DNA of 59,300 nucleotides from an uncultured Draconibacterium sp. (lineage in GTDB: Bacteria > Bacteroidota > Bacteroidia > Bacteroidales > Prolixibacteraceae): the NCBI GenBank assembly GCA_947492175.1, contig CANLMQ010000036.1, forward strand, positions 1 to 59,300, read 5' to 3'. Positions 52,188 through 59,300 of this stretch are shown in pieces. The notes beneath the pieces were generated by a model. The model did no database searches. It had not been told where the DNA came from and was given only the letters and a program-made list of their open reading frames with translations. A program made the translations under genes and the position numbers. Position 1 is the stretch's first letter; each line of letters starts with the position of its first letter.

Positions 52188-54095
52188 ATGTTAAATAAAT
52201 CAATTGCTTACCGGTTAAGTATATATATATCACTTGCAGTAATTAGCGTGTTTGTTGCATTTATTGGCATCTATTTTTTGTTTAATCAGCAGTTAATCGA
52301 AGAAAATATAGAAAATAAGGCAATTACCTTGAGTGCCGAGATTACCAGTGACGTAAATCAGTATGTTGTTACCGTAAAAGAAATTGCCTCAAATATTTCA
52401 GAGCAAATTATTTATTACAGCAAACAAAATCAGGCAGACTATTTTATCATGAGCTTGATAAAAAAGTACCCATTTTTAAATGCGATACATATTAATATCG
52501 ATTCAACTATAACAGACATTTCTTATCGGAATTATTATTCTTATCGGCTAAATAATTCAATTGAGATAAATAAATCGAACGAGGAGTTTACCACTTGTTT
52601 AGGACAGGAAGAATCAATTGAGCGGTTAGTTGAAGGTCAGATTCCCGGCTGGTCAGAACCTTTCAGGTGCGAGCAGACAAATAGTGTGGTGGTTGCCATG
52701 TACTTTCCCATTGTTATGGGAAATAGTTCAAATGGAAAAAGAACTGTTGGAAAAGTATTTTGTGAGTTGTCGTTATTTGAGTTAAATAAATCGGTTAACC
52801 AGGTTCAGGTAGGTAAAAATGGTTTTGCTTTTTTAATTTCAAAAGGAGGTTTATTTATAACGCATCCGGTACAGGATTGGATACTAAAACGGAGCATTTT
52901 TGATTTATCAAAATCTGTTTTTGATGTGAGTGAAATTGATGCAGAGGGAGTTCTAAACGAAAGCAAATCGGGGACTTTAATTGCATATCCTGAATTATTC
53001 GACCACAAAAAGAGTTGGGTATATTATACCCCGATAACGAATAACGGCTGGATTTTGATTTTTGTGCTGCCTTTTAAAGAACTGTATGAACCATTATATC
53101 TGCCTGTATTGCAAATGTTGTTCTTTTCGGTACTTGGTATTCTGATTATTTATTTGTTGGTTACCTATATTACCGACAGGCAAATACAACCATTAAGTTC
53201 GGTAACTAAACAGTTGAAAATGTTCAGCAGAATTACAGGTAATTGGGAAGATGATTCGGAAAATGAGATTGCCCTGGTTTCGGGAAGCCTTAATTCGATG
53301 CGGAAATGGTACGAAAAATACAAAGTAAAAAGTACACAGGAAGCTCAGAAAAGGGAAAGCAGAGAGCGAGATTTACTCCAGGCTTCTGAAATTCAGCAAA
53401 GTTTTATAAAAACCGATTTCCCGGCTTTTCCTGAGAGGAATGATATCGATTTATACGCTACTTACAAGCCGGCACAAGGTGTTAGTGGCGATTTATTCGA
53501 CTATTTCTTTGTTGACGACAAAAATTTGGTCTTTACAATTGGCGATGTTTCTGGCAAAGGAATTCCGGCAGCGTTTTTTATGAGTGTGGCACAAACAATT
53601 ATAAAAAACAATTCAAAGCAGAGAACAGCCCGGATGATTGTGGAAGGGGCCAATGCAGAACTGTATACAAATAACCAGCACCAATTCTTTCTAACACTGT
53701 TTTTGGGAATACTTAATGTTGAAACAGGGAAACTTACATATTGTAATGCAGCGCATACAGCACCTTACATTCTAAAAGAAAACGGCGAATTAATTAATTT
53801 GGCACAGTCGCATGGTTTGCCTCTTGGTTTATATCCCGATAAAAAATATGAGCAAGCCGAAGTTCAGCTAAATAATGGTGATTCAATAGTAATATATACC
53901 GATGGAGTAACCGAACTTCACGACGAAAACCAGCAGCAATACGGAAGTCTGCGTCTTGAACAAAACCTTAGCAGTTTGGCAGGACTTTCTCCAAAAGAAA
54001 TGGTTTTGAAAATTGAAAAAAGCCTAAGTCAGTTTATTGGTGAAACTAAACAATCGGACGATATAAGTATCCTTATTTTGAAATATACCCCGTAA
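52188..54095 (+). CDS. Membrane sensor protein phosphatase (dCache-like, HAMP, SpoIIE/PP2C)
   Basis: ATG 52188 gives 635 aa (MLNKSIAYRLSIYISLAV); an in-frame TTG at 52164 is less likely. There are two membrane helices (about 12-34 and about 305-330) around a periplasmic Cache-type sensor. A HAMP-like linker and a PP2C/SpoIIE phosphatase domain follow (about 410-635), with Asp residues in GVSGDLFDYF, GDVSGKGIPAAFFM and SDDISIL. It should sense an extracellular signal and dephosphorylate a cytosolic partner such as an anti-sigma antagonist. No such partner gene is nearby. Confidence 0.88.
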   Translation: MLNKSIAYRLSIYISLAVISVFVAFIGIYFLFNQQLIEENIENKAITLSAEITSDVNQYVVTVKEIASNISEQIIYYSKQNQADYFIMSLIKKYPFLNAIHINIDSTITDISYRNYYSYRLNNSIEINKSNEEFTTCLGQEESIERLVEGQIPGWSEPFRCEQTNSVVVAMYFPIVMGNSSNGKRTVGKVFCELSLFELNKSVNQVQVGKNGFAFLISKGGLFITHPVQDWILKRSIFDLSKSVFDVSEIDAEGVLNESKSGTLIAYPELFDHKKSWVYYTPITNNGWILIFVLPFKELYEPLYLPVLQMLFFSVLGILIIYLLVTYITDRQIQPLSSVTKQLKMFSRITGNWEDDSENEIALVSGSLNSMRKWYEKYKVKSTQEAQKRESRERDLLQASEIQQSFIKTDFPAFPERNDIDLYATYKPAQGVSGDLFDYFFVDDKNLVFTIGDVSGKGIPAAFFMSVAQTIIKNNSKQRTARMIVEGANAELYTNNQHQFFLTLFLGILNVETGKLTYCNAAHTAPYILKENGELINLAQSHGLPLGLYPDKKYEQAEVQLNNGDSIVIYTDGVTELHDENQQQYGSLRLEQNLSSLAGLSPKEMVLKIEKSLSQFIGETKQSDDISILILKYTP

Positions 54096-54205
54096 TTCGT
54101 TATTTCCTGCTGGTAAAGATGCTGTTCAGAAAACTTCAAATAGCTGTTTGTTAATGGTATATGGAAAATATATCGTTTTTTGTCTTGTTTATTGGAATAT
54201 TAGTT
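54096..54205. other. Spacer before the RRM gene promoter
   Basis: No gene or terminator recognised. Confidence 0.35.
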
Positions 54206-54213
54206 TACCTTTG
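54206..54213 (+). promoter_or_regulatory. -7 box of the RRM/cold-shock operon promoter
   Basis: TACCTTTG matches TAnnTTTG, with a TTG 18 nt before it. It implies a leader of about 250 nt before ATG 54471. The leader holds no open frame of note. Confidence 0.45.
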
Positions 54214-54470
54214 GGTCGTTAATTTTTAGATTCTTATAGAAATTTAACATTTCGATTGTCTGGTAATTAGCAAGTTGGTCTTTATTTATTGATTTTAATT
54301 TTAAACCGGACAGTTTATCTTTCTCGTGTTTTCCTGCTGTTATTTCAATAGTTATTTAAGTTTCTTATTTGCTGTATCCAAGTAACTTCTGGAAGTAATC
54401 CATTGCGAAATGGTTTACTGTTGGTTCTCAATAGTTAAAGCAAATTTTAATTTATTTTAAATAGTAACAA

Positions 54471-54773
54471 ATGAACATTTACATTGGTAACCTGCCTTTT
54501 AATTTAGGCGAGGAAGATTTAAGAGAGATCTTCGAAGAGTACGGCGAAGTAACATCAACTAAAATTATTTCTGACAAATTTTCTGGAAGAAGTAAAGGTT
54601 TTGGATTCGTTGAAATGGATAGTGATGAAGACGCAAACAAAGCTATTCAGGAATTGAACAACGCTGAAGTAGGCGGAAGAAACATCAAAGTTAATGAGTC
54701 TAAACCTCGCGAGAACAATGATCGTCGTGGTGGTGACCGTCGTGGTGGCTTTCAACGCAGAGATCGTTACTAG
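54471..54773 (+). CDS. RNA-recognition-motif protein
   Basis: The 100-aa protein is one RRM domain with RNP2 (NIYIGNLPF) and RNP1 (SKGFGFVEM), followed by a short Arg/Gly/Asp tail (RRGGDRRGGFQRRDRY). Such bacterial RRM proteins act as RNA chaperones in the cold. The cold-shock gene starts 2 nt after its stop, and the long leader suggests post-transcriptional control. Confidence 0.93.
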   Translation: MNIYIGNLPFNLGEEDLREIFEEYGEVTSTKIISDKFSGRSKGFGFVEMDSDEDANKAIQELNNAEVGGRNIKVNESKPRENNDRRGGDRRGGFQRRDRY

Positions 54774-54775
54774 TA

Positions 54776-54970
54776 ATGAAAGGTACCGTAAAATGGTACG
54801 ATGCAGTTAAAGGTTTCGGATTTGTACAATCCGAAGAAAATAAAGATTTTTTTGTGCATCGTTCTGGCGTGAAAGACAGTGTTTTTGCACTGGAAGCAGG
54901 CCAAGAGGTTGAATTCGAAACTCAAGAAAGCGACCGAGGACCGGTAGCCATTAATGTTGAAGTAATTTAA
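54776..54970 (+). CDS. Cold-shock-domain protein
   Basis: The 64-aa CSD protein starts MKGTVKWYDAVKGFGFVQSE and contains the RNP2-like DFFVHRSG. It should bind single-stranded nucleic acid. It forms a two-gene unit with the RRM gene (2-nt spacing) and ends at a strong terminator. It is distinct from the island cold-shock protein at 33714. Confidence 0.93.
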   Translation: MKGTVKWYDAVKGFGFVQSEENKDFFVHRSGVKDSVFALEAGQEVEFETQESDRGPVAINVEVI

Positions 54971-54984
54971 CATACCATATTAGG

Positions 54985-55015
54985 AGGGGATTCAGAAATT
55001 GAATCCCCTTTTTTT
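54985..55015 (+). terminator. Terminator of the RRM/cold-shock operon
   Basis: AGGGGATTCA pairs perfectly with TGAATCCCCT around GAAAT, followed by a T-run, 14 nt after the cold-shock stop codon. Confidence 0.9.
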
Positions 55016-55071
55016 ATTTGTATTTCCCACATTTATGTTAATTTCGAATTCATTCAAAATAAAAATCAAAA

Positions 55072-55911
55072 ATGAGTGAGATAGTTTATTTAAACGGTGA
55101 GTTTATACCTGCTGCCGAAGCTAAAATATCGCCTAACGACAGGGGCTTTGTTTTTGCAGACGGAGTATACGAAGTGGCAAAATACTACAACGGAGAGGCT
55201 TTTCGATATCAAGATCATTTAGAACGTTTAATAAGAAGCTTGAACGAACTTGAGATACAGTATGCCGAAACAGATAAACTGGAATCTGTTTTTAAGGAAT
55301 TACTTGCTCAAAATAATATGCTCGACAAGCATGCCGGTATTTATTTACAAATTACGCGGGGTGCAGAAAAAAGAGTACATCATTTCCCGAAAGGAATTAA
55401 ACCAACTGTTTATGCTTTTGCTTATGAATTGCCGTCTTCTGCCGATAAACTTCAGAATGGAATAAAAGTAATTACGCACGATGATATTCGCTGGCAACGC
55501 TGCGATATAAAATCTGTTTCGTTGTTGCCTAATACAATGCTTTATAATAAAGCAGTAGCCAAGGGAGCAGGGGAGTGTATTCTTGTGCGTGACGGGATGG
55601 TTACCGAAGCAACTCATTCAAGCGTTTTAGCCGTAAAAAATGGTACGGTTGTTACACGTCCTTTATCAAATCTTATTTTGCCCGGAATTACACGAAAAGT
55701 GATTCTCGAAATATGCACATCAAATAAAATTCCTTTTGAAGAACGTTCTTTTACAAAGGAAGAATTATTGGAAATGGATGAATTATTTATTGCGGGAACA
55801 GGAAGTGAAATAACTCCGGTGGTTCAGGTTGATGACAAAATAATTGGTACGAAAAGACCGGGCGAAATAACCCGGCTACTTCAAAAAAAGTTTTTCGAAC
55901 TGGCGTTATAA
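55072..55911 (+). CDS. Class IV aminotransferase, D-amino-acid transaminase-like
   Basis: The 279-aa PLP enzyme shows the class IV pattern: ISPNDRGFVFADGVYEV, ITRGAEKRVHHFP, the PLP Lys in WQRCDIKSVSLLPN, and EATHSSVLAVKNG. This fits D-alanine aminotransferase, interconverting D-Ala and D-Glu for cell wall precursors. A 4-amino-4-deoxychorismate lyase or branched-chain role is less likely. It overlaps the convergent aldo/keto reductase gene by 6 nt. Confidence 0.88.
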   Translation: MSEIVYLNGEFIPAAEAKISPNDRGFVFADGVYEVAKYYNGEAFRYQDHLERLIRSLNELEIQYAETDKLESVFKELLAQNNMLDKHAGIYLQITRGAEKRVHHFPKGIKPTVYAFAYELPSSADKLQNGIKVITHDDIRWQRCDIKSVSLLPNTMLYNKAVAKGAGECILVRDGMVTEATHSSVLAVKNGTVVTRPLSNLILPGITRKVILEICTSNKIPFEERSFTKEELLEMDELFIAGTGSEITPVVQVDDKIIGTKRPGEITRLLQKKFFELAL

Positions 55912-56901
55912 TTCCAGCGACAAGCTATTGAGTTCTTCCTGAATTAAGTTGAGTTCTTCTGCAGATAGTTTTAACTCAGCAGCTTTTATATTTTCAAGTA
56001 CCTGATTTTCATTACGTGCTCCGGCAAGTATAGCAGTAATTCCTGTTTGTTCAAGTGTCCATTTTAAAACCAGTTGAGCTAATGTTGTATTTTTGTCATC
56101 GGCTATCGGTTTTATTTTTGTCAATAAATTGTTGATTCGGGTAAGGATGGGCTCTTGAAAATAGGTTGTCGACGGACGGTGATCTCCTTTGTTAAACTGA
56201 TAATCAGAGGTAATTTTTCCTGTTAAAACGCCCCGTTGCATCGGACTGTATACAAGTATAGCTTTGTTGTTTGAAATGCAATAAGGAACAACTTTATCTT
56301 CAATTCCTCTATTAACCATACTGTACGGAACCTGATTCGACGAAAATTGGAAGTAGTTTTCAGCATCGGCCATTTCCTTTGCCGTATAGTTGCTTACGCC
56401 ACCTGCACGTATTTTTCCTTGTGTCTTTAAAATCTCAAGGGCTTCCATGGTTTCTTCAACTGGAGTAAAACTATCGGGCCAGTGTTGTTGAAACAAATCT
56501 ATATAATCAGTTCCCAGCCTGCGCAAGCAATTTTCGCATTCTTCTATTACACTTTCTTTGCTTCCTAATCGATATAACGACACTTCATTTCCTTGATTGT
56601 CAAATGTTTTTTCGTAATGAATGTGCCCTGACTTTTTAGTCCAGACCAAGCCAAACTTTGTAAGTATTTCTACTTTGTTTCGTTTGCCTTTTATGGCTTT
56701 TGCAACAAACTCTTCGCTTTGCCCAAAACCGTAAACTGGTGCTGTATCTATTGTTGTCATTCCGTTTGCAATGGCCGTTTCAATGGCTTTTACCGATTCA
56801 GATTCTTCGGCACCACCCCAAAACCATCCTCCAATGGCCCAGGCTCCAAAAATAATAGGTGTAATTTTTACATCAGAGGCTGGAAGTTGCACTTTTTTCA
56901 T
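55906..56901 (-). CDS. Aldo/keto reductase
   Basis: The 331-aa TIM-barrel oxidoreductase has the family marks GAWAIGGWFWGG, TIDTAPVYGFGQSEE (Asp and Tyr of the active centre), the Lys in ILTKFGLVW, and DLFQQHWPD with the His. The C-terminal NADPH-binding part has ILAGARNENQVLENI. It reduces aldehydes or sugars with NADPH. Substrate unknown. It is convergent with the aminotransferase gene. Confidence 0.92.
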   Translation of the reverse strand: MKKVQLPASDVKITPIIFGAWAIGGWFWGGAEESESVKAIETAIANGMTTIDTAPVYGFGQSEEFVAKAIKGKRNKVEILTKFGLVWTKKSGHIHYEKTFDNQGNEVSLYRLGSKESVIEECENCLRRLGTDYIDLFQQHWPDSFTPVEETMEALEILKTQGKIRAGGVSNYTAKEMADAENYFQFSSNQVPYSMVNRGIEDKVVPYCISNNKAILVYSPMQRGVLTGKITSDYQFNKGDHRPSTTYFQEPILTRINNLLTKIKPIADDKNTTLAQLVLKWTLEQTGITAILAGARNENQVLENIKAAELKLSAEELNLIQEELNSLSLEL

Positions 56902-57002
56902 ATTATAAGTTTTTCGAATTATAATCTGTTTTTTTAAATAAGAAATATTACCAATCTAAATTTTGCCGTTTTGAATTCAAAAACTATGTGACACTCGGGT
57001 AA

Positions 57003-59105
57003 TTAACTTATTGAACTCCAGTCGAAACTTGTATCTTTTGAAGATAGCAGGTTCTTTAGCAGAAGTTGATTTTCTTCTTTCCGTAAAAACGGATCATCAT
57101 CCAGAATATCGCTGGCAACATTTCTGGCCAATTGCAAAATCTCTCCATCCCGACCCAGATTGGCAATTTTTAGGTCGAAACCCATTCCGCTTTGCTGGGT
57201 ACCTTCCAAATCGCCCGGACCGCGCAATTTCATATCAACCTCTGCAATTTCGAAGCCATCGTTTGTACGAACCATCGTTTCCAAACGCTTCCGGCTTTCG
57301 GTGCTAATTTTATACGACGACATTAAAATACAATACGATTGTTCAGCTCCCCGACCAACTCTACCCCGCAATTGGTGTAGTTGTGATAATCCAAAACGTT
57401 CGGCACTTTCAATAACCATCACCGCTGCATTGGGCACGTCAACACCAACTTCAATTACAGTTGTAGCTACCATTATCTGTGTTTCTCCGCGTTTAAATGC
57501 CTGCATGGCATTTTCTTTAATTGCAGGTTTCATTTTACCATGCACCATGCTGATTTTCGCCTCAGGAAAGGCTTCGGAAATATGACGGAATCCTTCTTCA
57601 AGGTTTTTAAAATCCATTTTTTCCGATTCCGAAATCAGTGGATAAACAATGTAAACTTGGGTACCTTTATCAATTTGTTGTTTTAAAAAGTTGTAGAGTT
57701 GTTTCCGCCTGTTTTCGAAAAAATGCATGGTTTGAATAGGCTTTCGGCCGGGTGGCAACTCGTCGATTACCGAAACGTCCAAATCTCCGTAAACAGTCAT
57801 GGCCAGGGTGCGCGGAATCGGGGTAGCAGTCATAACAAGAATGTGTGGTGGTATTAAATCGTTTTTTTTCCAGAGTTTGGCACGTTGAGCCACTCCAAAT
57901 CTGTGTTGTTCATCAACAATAACCAGTCCTAGTTTTTTAAACATAACTGTATCTTCAATCAGTGCGTGCGTGCCGATTATTATCTGCATTTCGCCCGATT
58001 GAAGTGCCCCGTGTATGGCTTTTCGCTCTTTGGCTTTGGTCGAGCCGGTTAATAATCCAACACGAACACCCATGCCCTCCAAAAGTTTCGAAATGGATTG
58101 GTAATGTTGTTGAGCCAATATTTCGGTTGGTGCCATTAAACAGCTCTGAAATTCATTGTCCATTGCCAGAAGCATGGTCATAAGAGCAACCAGGGTTTTT
58201 CCGCTGCCCACATCACCTTGCAATAACCGGTTCATTTGCGAATTCCGGTTGACATCGCGACGGATTTCTTTTATTACTTTTTTCTGTGCCCCGGTTAGTT
58301 CGAAGGGTAGAAATTTACCGTAAAAGGTATTAAAGTTATAACCAACTTTATCAAAATGAAATCCTTTAAACTTTTTCTCGCGGTTATGTTTTAATGCTAG
58401 TATTTTAAGCTGAATAAAAAAAAGCTCCTCAAATTTTAAACGAAAAGTGGCTTTTTTTAAATCGACAGTATTTTCTGGTTTGTGAATTGTAAAAAGTGCC
58501 ATTTCCAACGACATTAGTTTCAGCCTTGAAAGCAGCTGAGCGGGAATGGTTTCTTTTATTTTCCCTTTAGCCAGGCTAATTAATGTAAGCTGAAATTTAT
58601 TGATTGTTTTCGAATTCAGGTACTTTTTTTTCATACTCTCAGAAGTAATGTAATACCCCTGAAAAAGTCCCGATGGTTTTAACTGTTTTTCCTCCTCTGA
58701 TTCCATCTCAGGATGGACTACACTAATTTTTCCGCCAAACAATGAAGGTTTGCCAAATACAGTATAGGTCTTGAAACTTTTGAGGTTTTTTATTTGCCAT
58801 TTTATTGCCCTGAACCAAACCAGCTCAATACTTCCGGTATCGTCGTAAAACCGGGCACTTAACCGTTGTTTTGCACCGGTACCAATGGTTTCCATAGCTT
58901 TAATTACACCTTTCACCTGAATAAATGGCATTTCTGTATGGATTTCAGAAATTTTATAAAATTTTGTTCGGTCAATATATTTATAGGGATAATAATAAAT
59001 CAGATCGCCAAAGGTTTTAATTTTCAGCTCCTTATTTATAATTTCCGCTCGTTTGGGTCCAACGCCGGGTAAAAATTTTATTTCCTGATCAAGAAATTCT
59101 GGCAT
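57003..59105 (-). CDS. recG: ATP-dependent DNA helicase RecG
   Basis: The 700-aa protein starts at 59105 (MPEFLDQEIKFLPGVGPKRA); a start 11 codons upstream is less likely. It has the N-terminal wedge (OB-fold) domain, then helicase motifs GDVGSGKTLVAL, VDEQHRFGV, MTATPIPRTLAM, and the RecG-type ATTVIEVGVDVPNA and HQLRGRVGRG. It remodels stalled forks and Holliday junctions. A TATATTTG box lies 5 nt upstream of the ATG, which implies an almost leaderless transcript. Confidence 0.96.
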   Translation of the reverse strand: MPEFLDQEIKFLPGVGPKRAEIINKELKIKTFGDLIYYYPYKYIDRTKFYKISEIHTEMPFIQVKGVIKAMETIGTGAKQRLSARFYDDTGSIELVWFRAIKWQIKNLKSFKTYTVFGKPSLFGGKISVVHPEMESEEEKQLKPSGLFQGYYITSESMKKKYLNSKTINKFQLTLISLAKGKIKETIPAQLLSRLKLMSLEMALFTIHKPENTVDLKKATFRLKFEELFFIQLKILALKHNREKKFKGFHFDKVGYNFNTFYGKFLPFELTGAQKKVIKEIRRDVNRNSQMNRLLQGDVGSGKTLVALMTMLLAMDNEFQSCLMAPTEILAQQHYQSISKLLEGMGVRVGLLTGSTKAKERKAIHGALQSGEMQIIIGTHALIEDTVMFKKLGLVIVDEQHRFGVAQRAKLWKKNDLIPPHILVMTATPIPRTLAMTVYGDLDVSVIDELPPGRKPIQTMHFFENRRKQLYNFLKQQIDKGTQVYIVYPLISESEKMDFKNLEEGFRHISEAFPEAKISMVHGKMKPAIKENAMQAFKRGETQIMVATTVIEVGVDVPNAAVMVIESAERFGLSQLHQLRGRVGRGAEQSYCILMSSYKISTESRKRLETMVRTNDGFEIAEVDMKLRGPGDLEGTQQSGMGFDLKIANLGRDGEILQLARNVASDILDDDPFLRKEENQLLLKNLLSSKDTSFDWSSIS

Positions 59106-59109
59106 GAAG

Positions 59110-59117
59110 CAAATATA
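59110..59117 (-). promoter_or_regulatory. -7 box of the recG promoter
   Basis: TATATTTG on the minus strand ends 5 nt before the recG ATG, so transcription would begin at or near the start codon. Confidence 0.45.
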
Positions 59118-59300
59118 CTTATTCACTATTTTATACAAAATAGCAACAACACGAAATAATTAACGAAATGTTTAGTTATAGGTATGGTTTTTGTAAAGTA
59201 GAGAAACATAACTTATGATAATAAATTAGTAGTGATGCGTTAACTTTTAAAAACATTGTATAATTAATTAAATATAAACAAGATACAGGCGTTCTTTGAT

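Overview
The window is a chromosomal segment of a Bacteroidota bacterium, probably Marinilabiliales/Prolixibacteraceae-like (inference). The evidence is a type IX secretion C-terminal sorting domain, Bacteroidetes-type TAnnTTTG -7 promoter boxes, a sodium-pumping methylmalonyl-CoA decarboxylase operon, and a Bacteroides-style mobilisation module. Codon use is AT-rich throughout. I saw no rRNA, tRNA or CRISPR array.

Layout. 0.1-9.1 kb: a YbaK-like deacylase, an integron-integrase-like recombinase that has lost catalytic residues, a 1215-aa secreted CARDB-repeat/LamG protein, a frameshifted outer-membrane-type protein, small secreted proteins and a zinc alcohol dehydrogenase. 9.4-15.5 kb (minus strand): methylmalonyl-CoA epimerase and decarboxylase subunits (mce-mmdA-gamma-biotin carrier-beta) and a CoA transferase, together a propionate/succinate module. 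15.9-22.8 kb: a LuxR-type regulator with a dead receiver, ferritin, a long RelA/SpoT protein with a degenerate hydrolase site, glycerate kinase and TPR proteins. An IS200/IS605 element lies at 22.9-23.5 kb, and a 216-nt deletion derivative of it sits just upstream of ferritin.

24.62-46.14 kb: I interpret this as one ~21.5-kb genomic island inserted at the 3' end of mnmE. A 23-nt copy of the mnmE terminus, still encoding FCIGK-stop, lies at 24623-24645 in the same orientation as the real mnmE end at 46117-46139 (20/23 identical). The mnmE-proximal part (39.4-45.9 kb) is a mobilisable backbone: four-HTH regulator, tyrosine integrase, excisionase-like HTH protein, primase, MobC-like protein, relaxase, an oriT-like nested palindrome and a nested stem-loop. 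The distal part (24.9-38.8 kb) is cargo: an AraC-type regulator, B12-type radical SAM protein, small alarmone synthetase, cupin, two GT4 glycosyltransferases, two GH130 enzymes, cold-shock and small membrane proteins, and a condensation-like acyltransferase with a zinc-ribbon membrane partner.

The most interesting signal is inside that cargo. Three promoters carry the same 38-nt operator, two direct half-sites exactly 21 bp apart, each followed at exactly the same distance by a -7-like AAWTTTA box. This looks like a dedicated island regulon, plausibly controlled by the AraC protein at its edge, linking a radical SAM/alarmone-synthetase unit, a cupin/glycosyltransferase/GH130 unit and a small membrane protein.

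46.1-59.3 kb is ordinary chromosome: mnmE, a GT2 enzyme, a methyltransferase, a sirtuin, fabG, a PfkB kinase, a SpoIIE-type phosphatase, an RRM/cold-shock pair, an aminotransferase, an aldo/keto reductase and recG.
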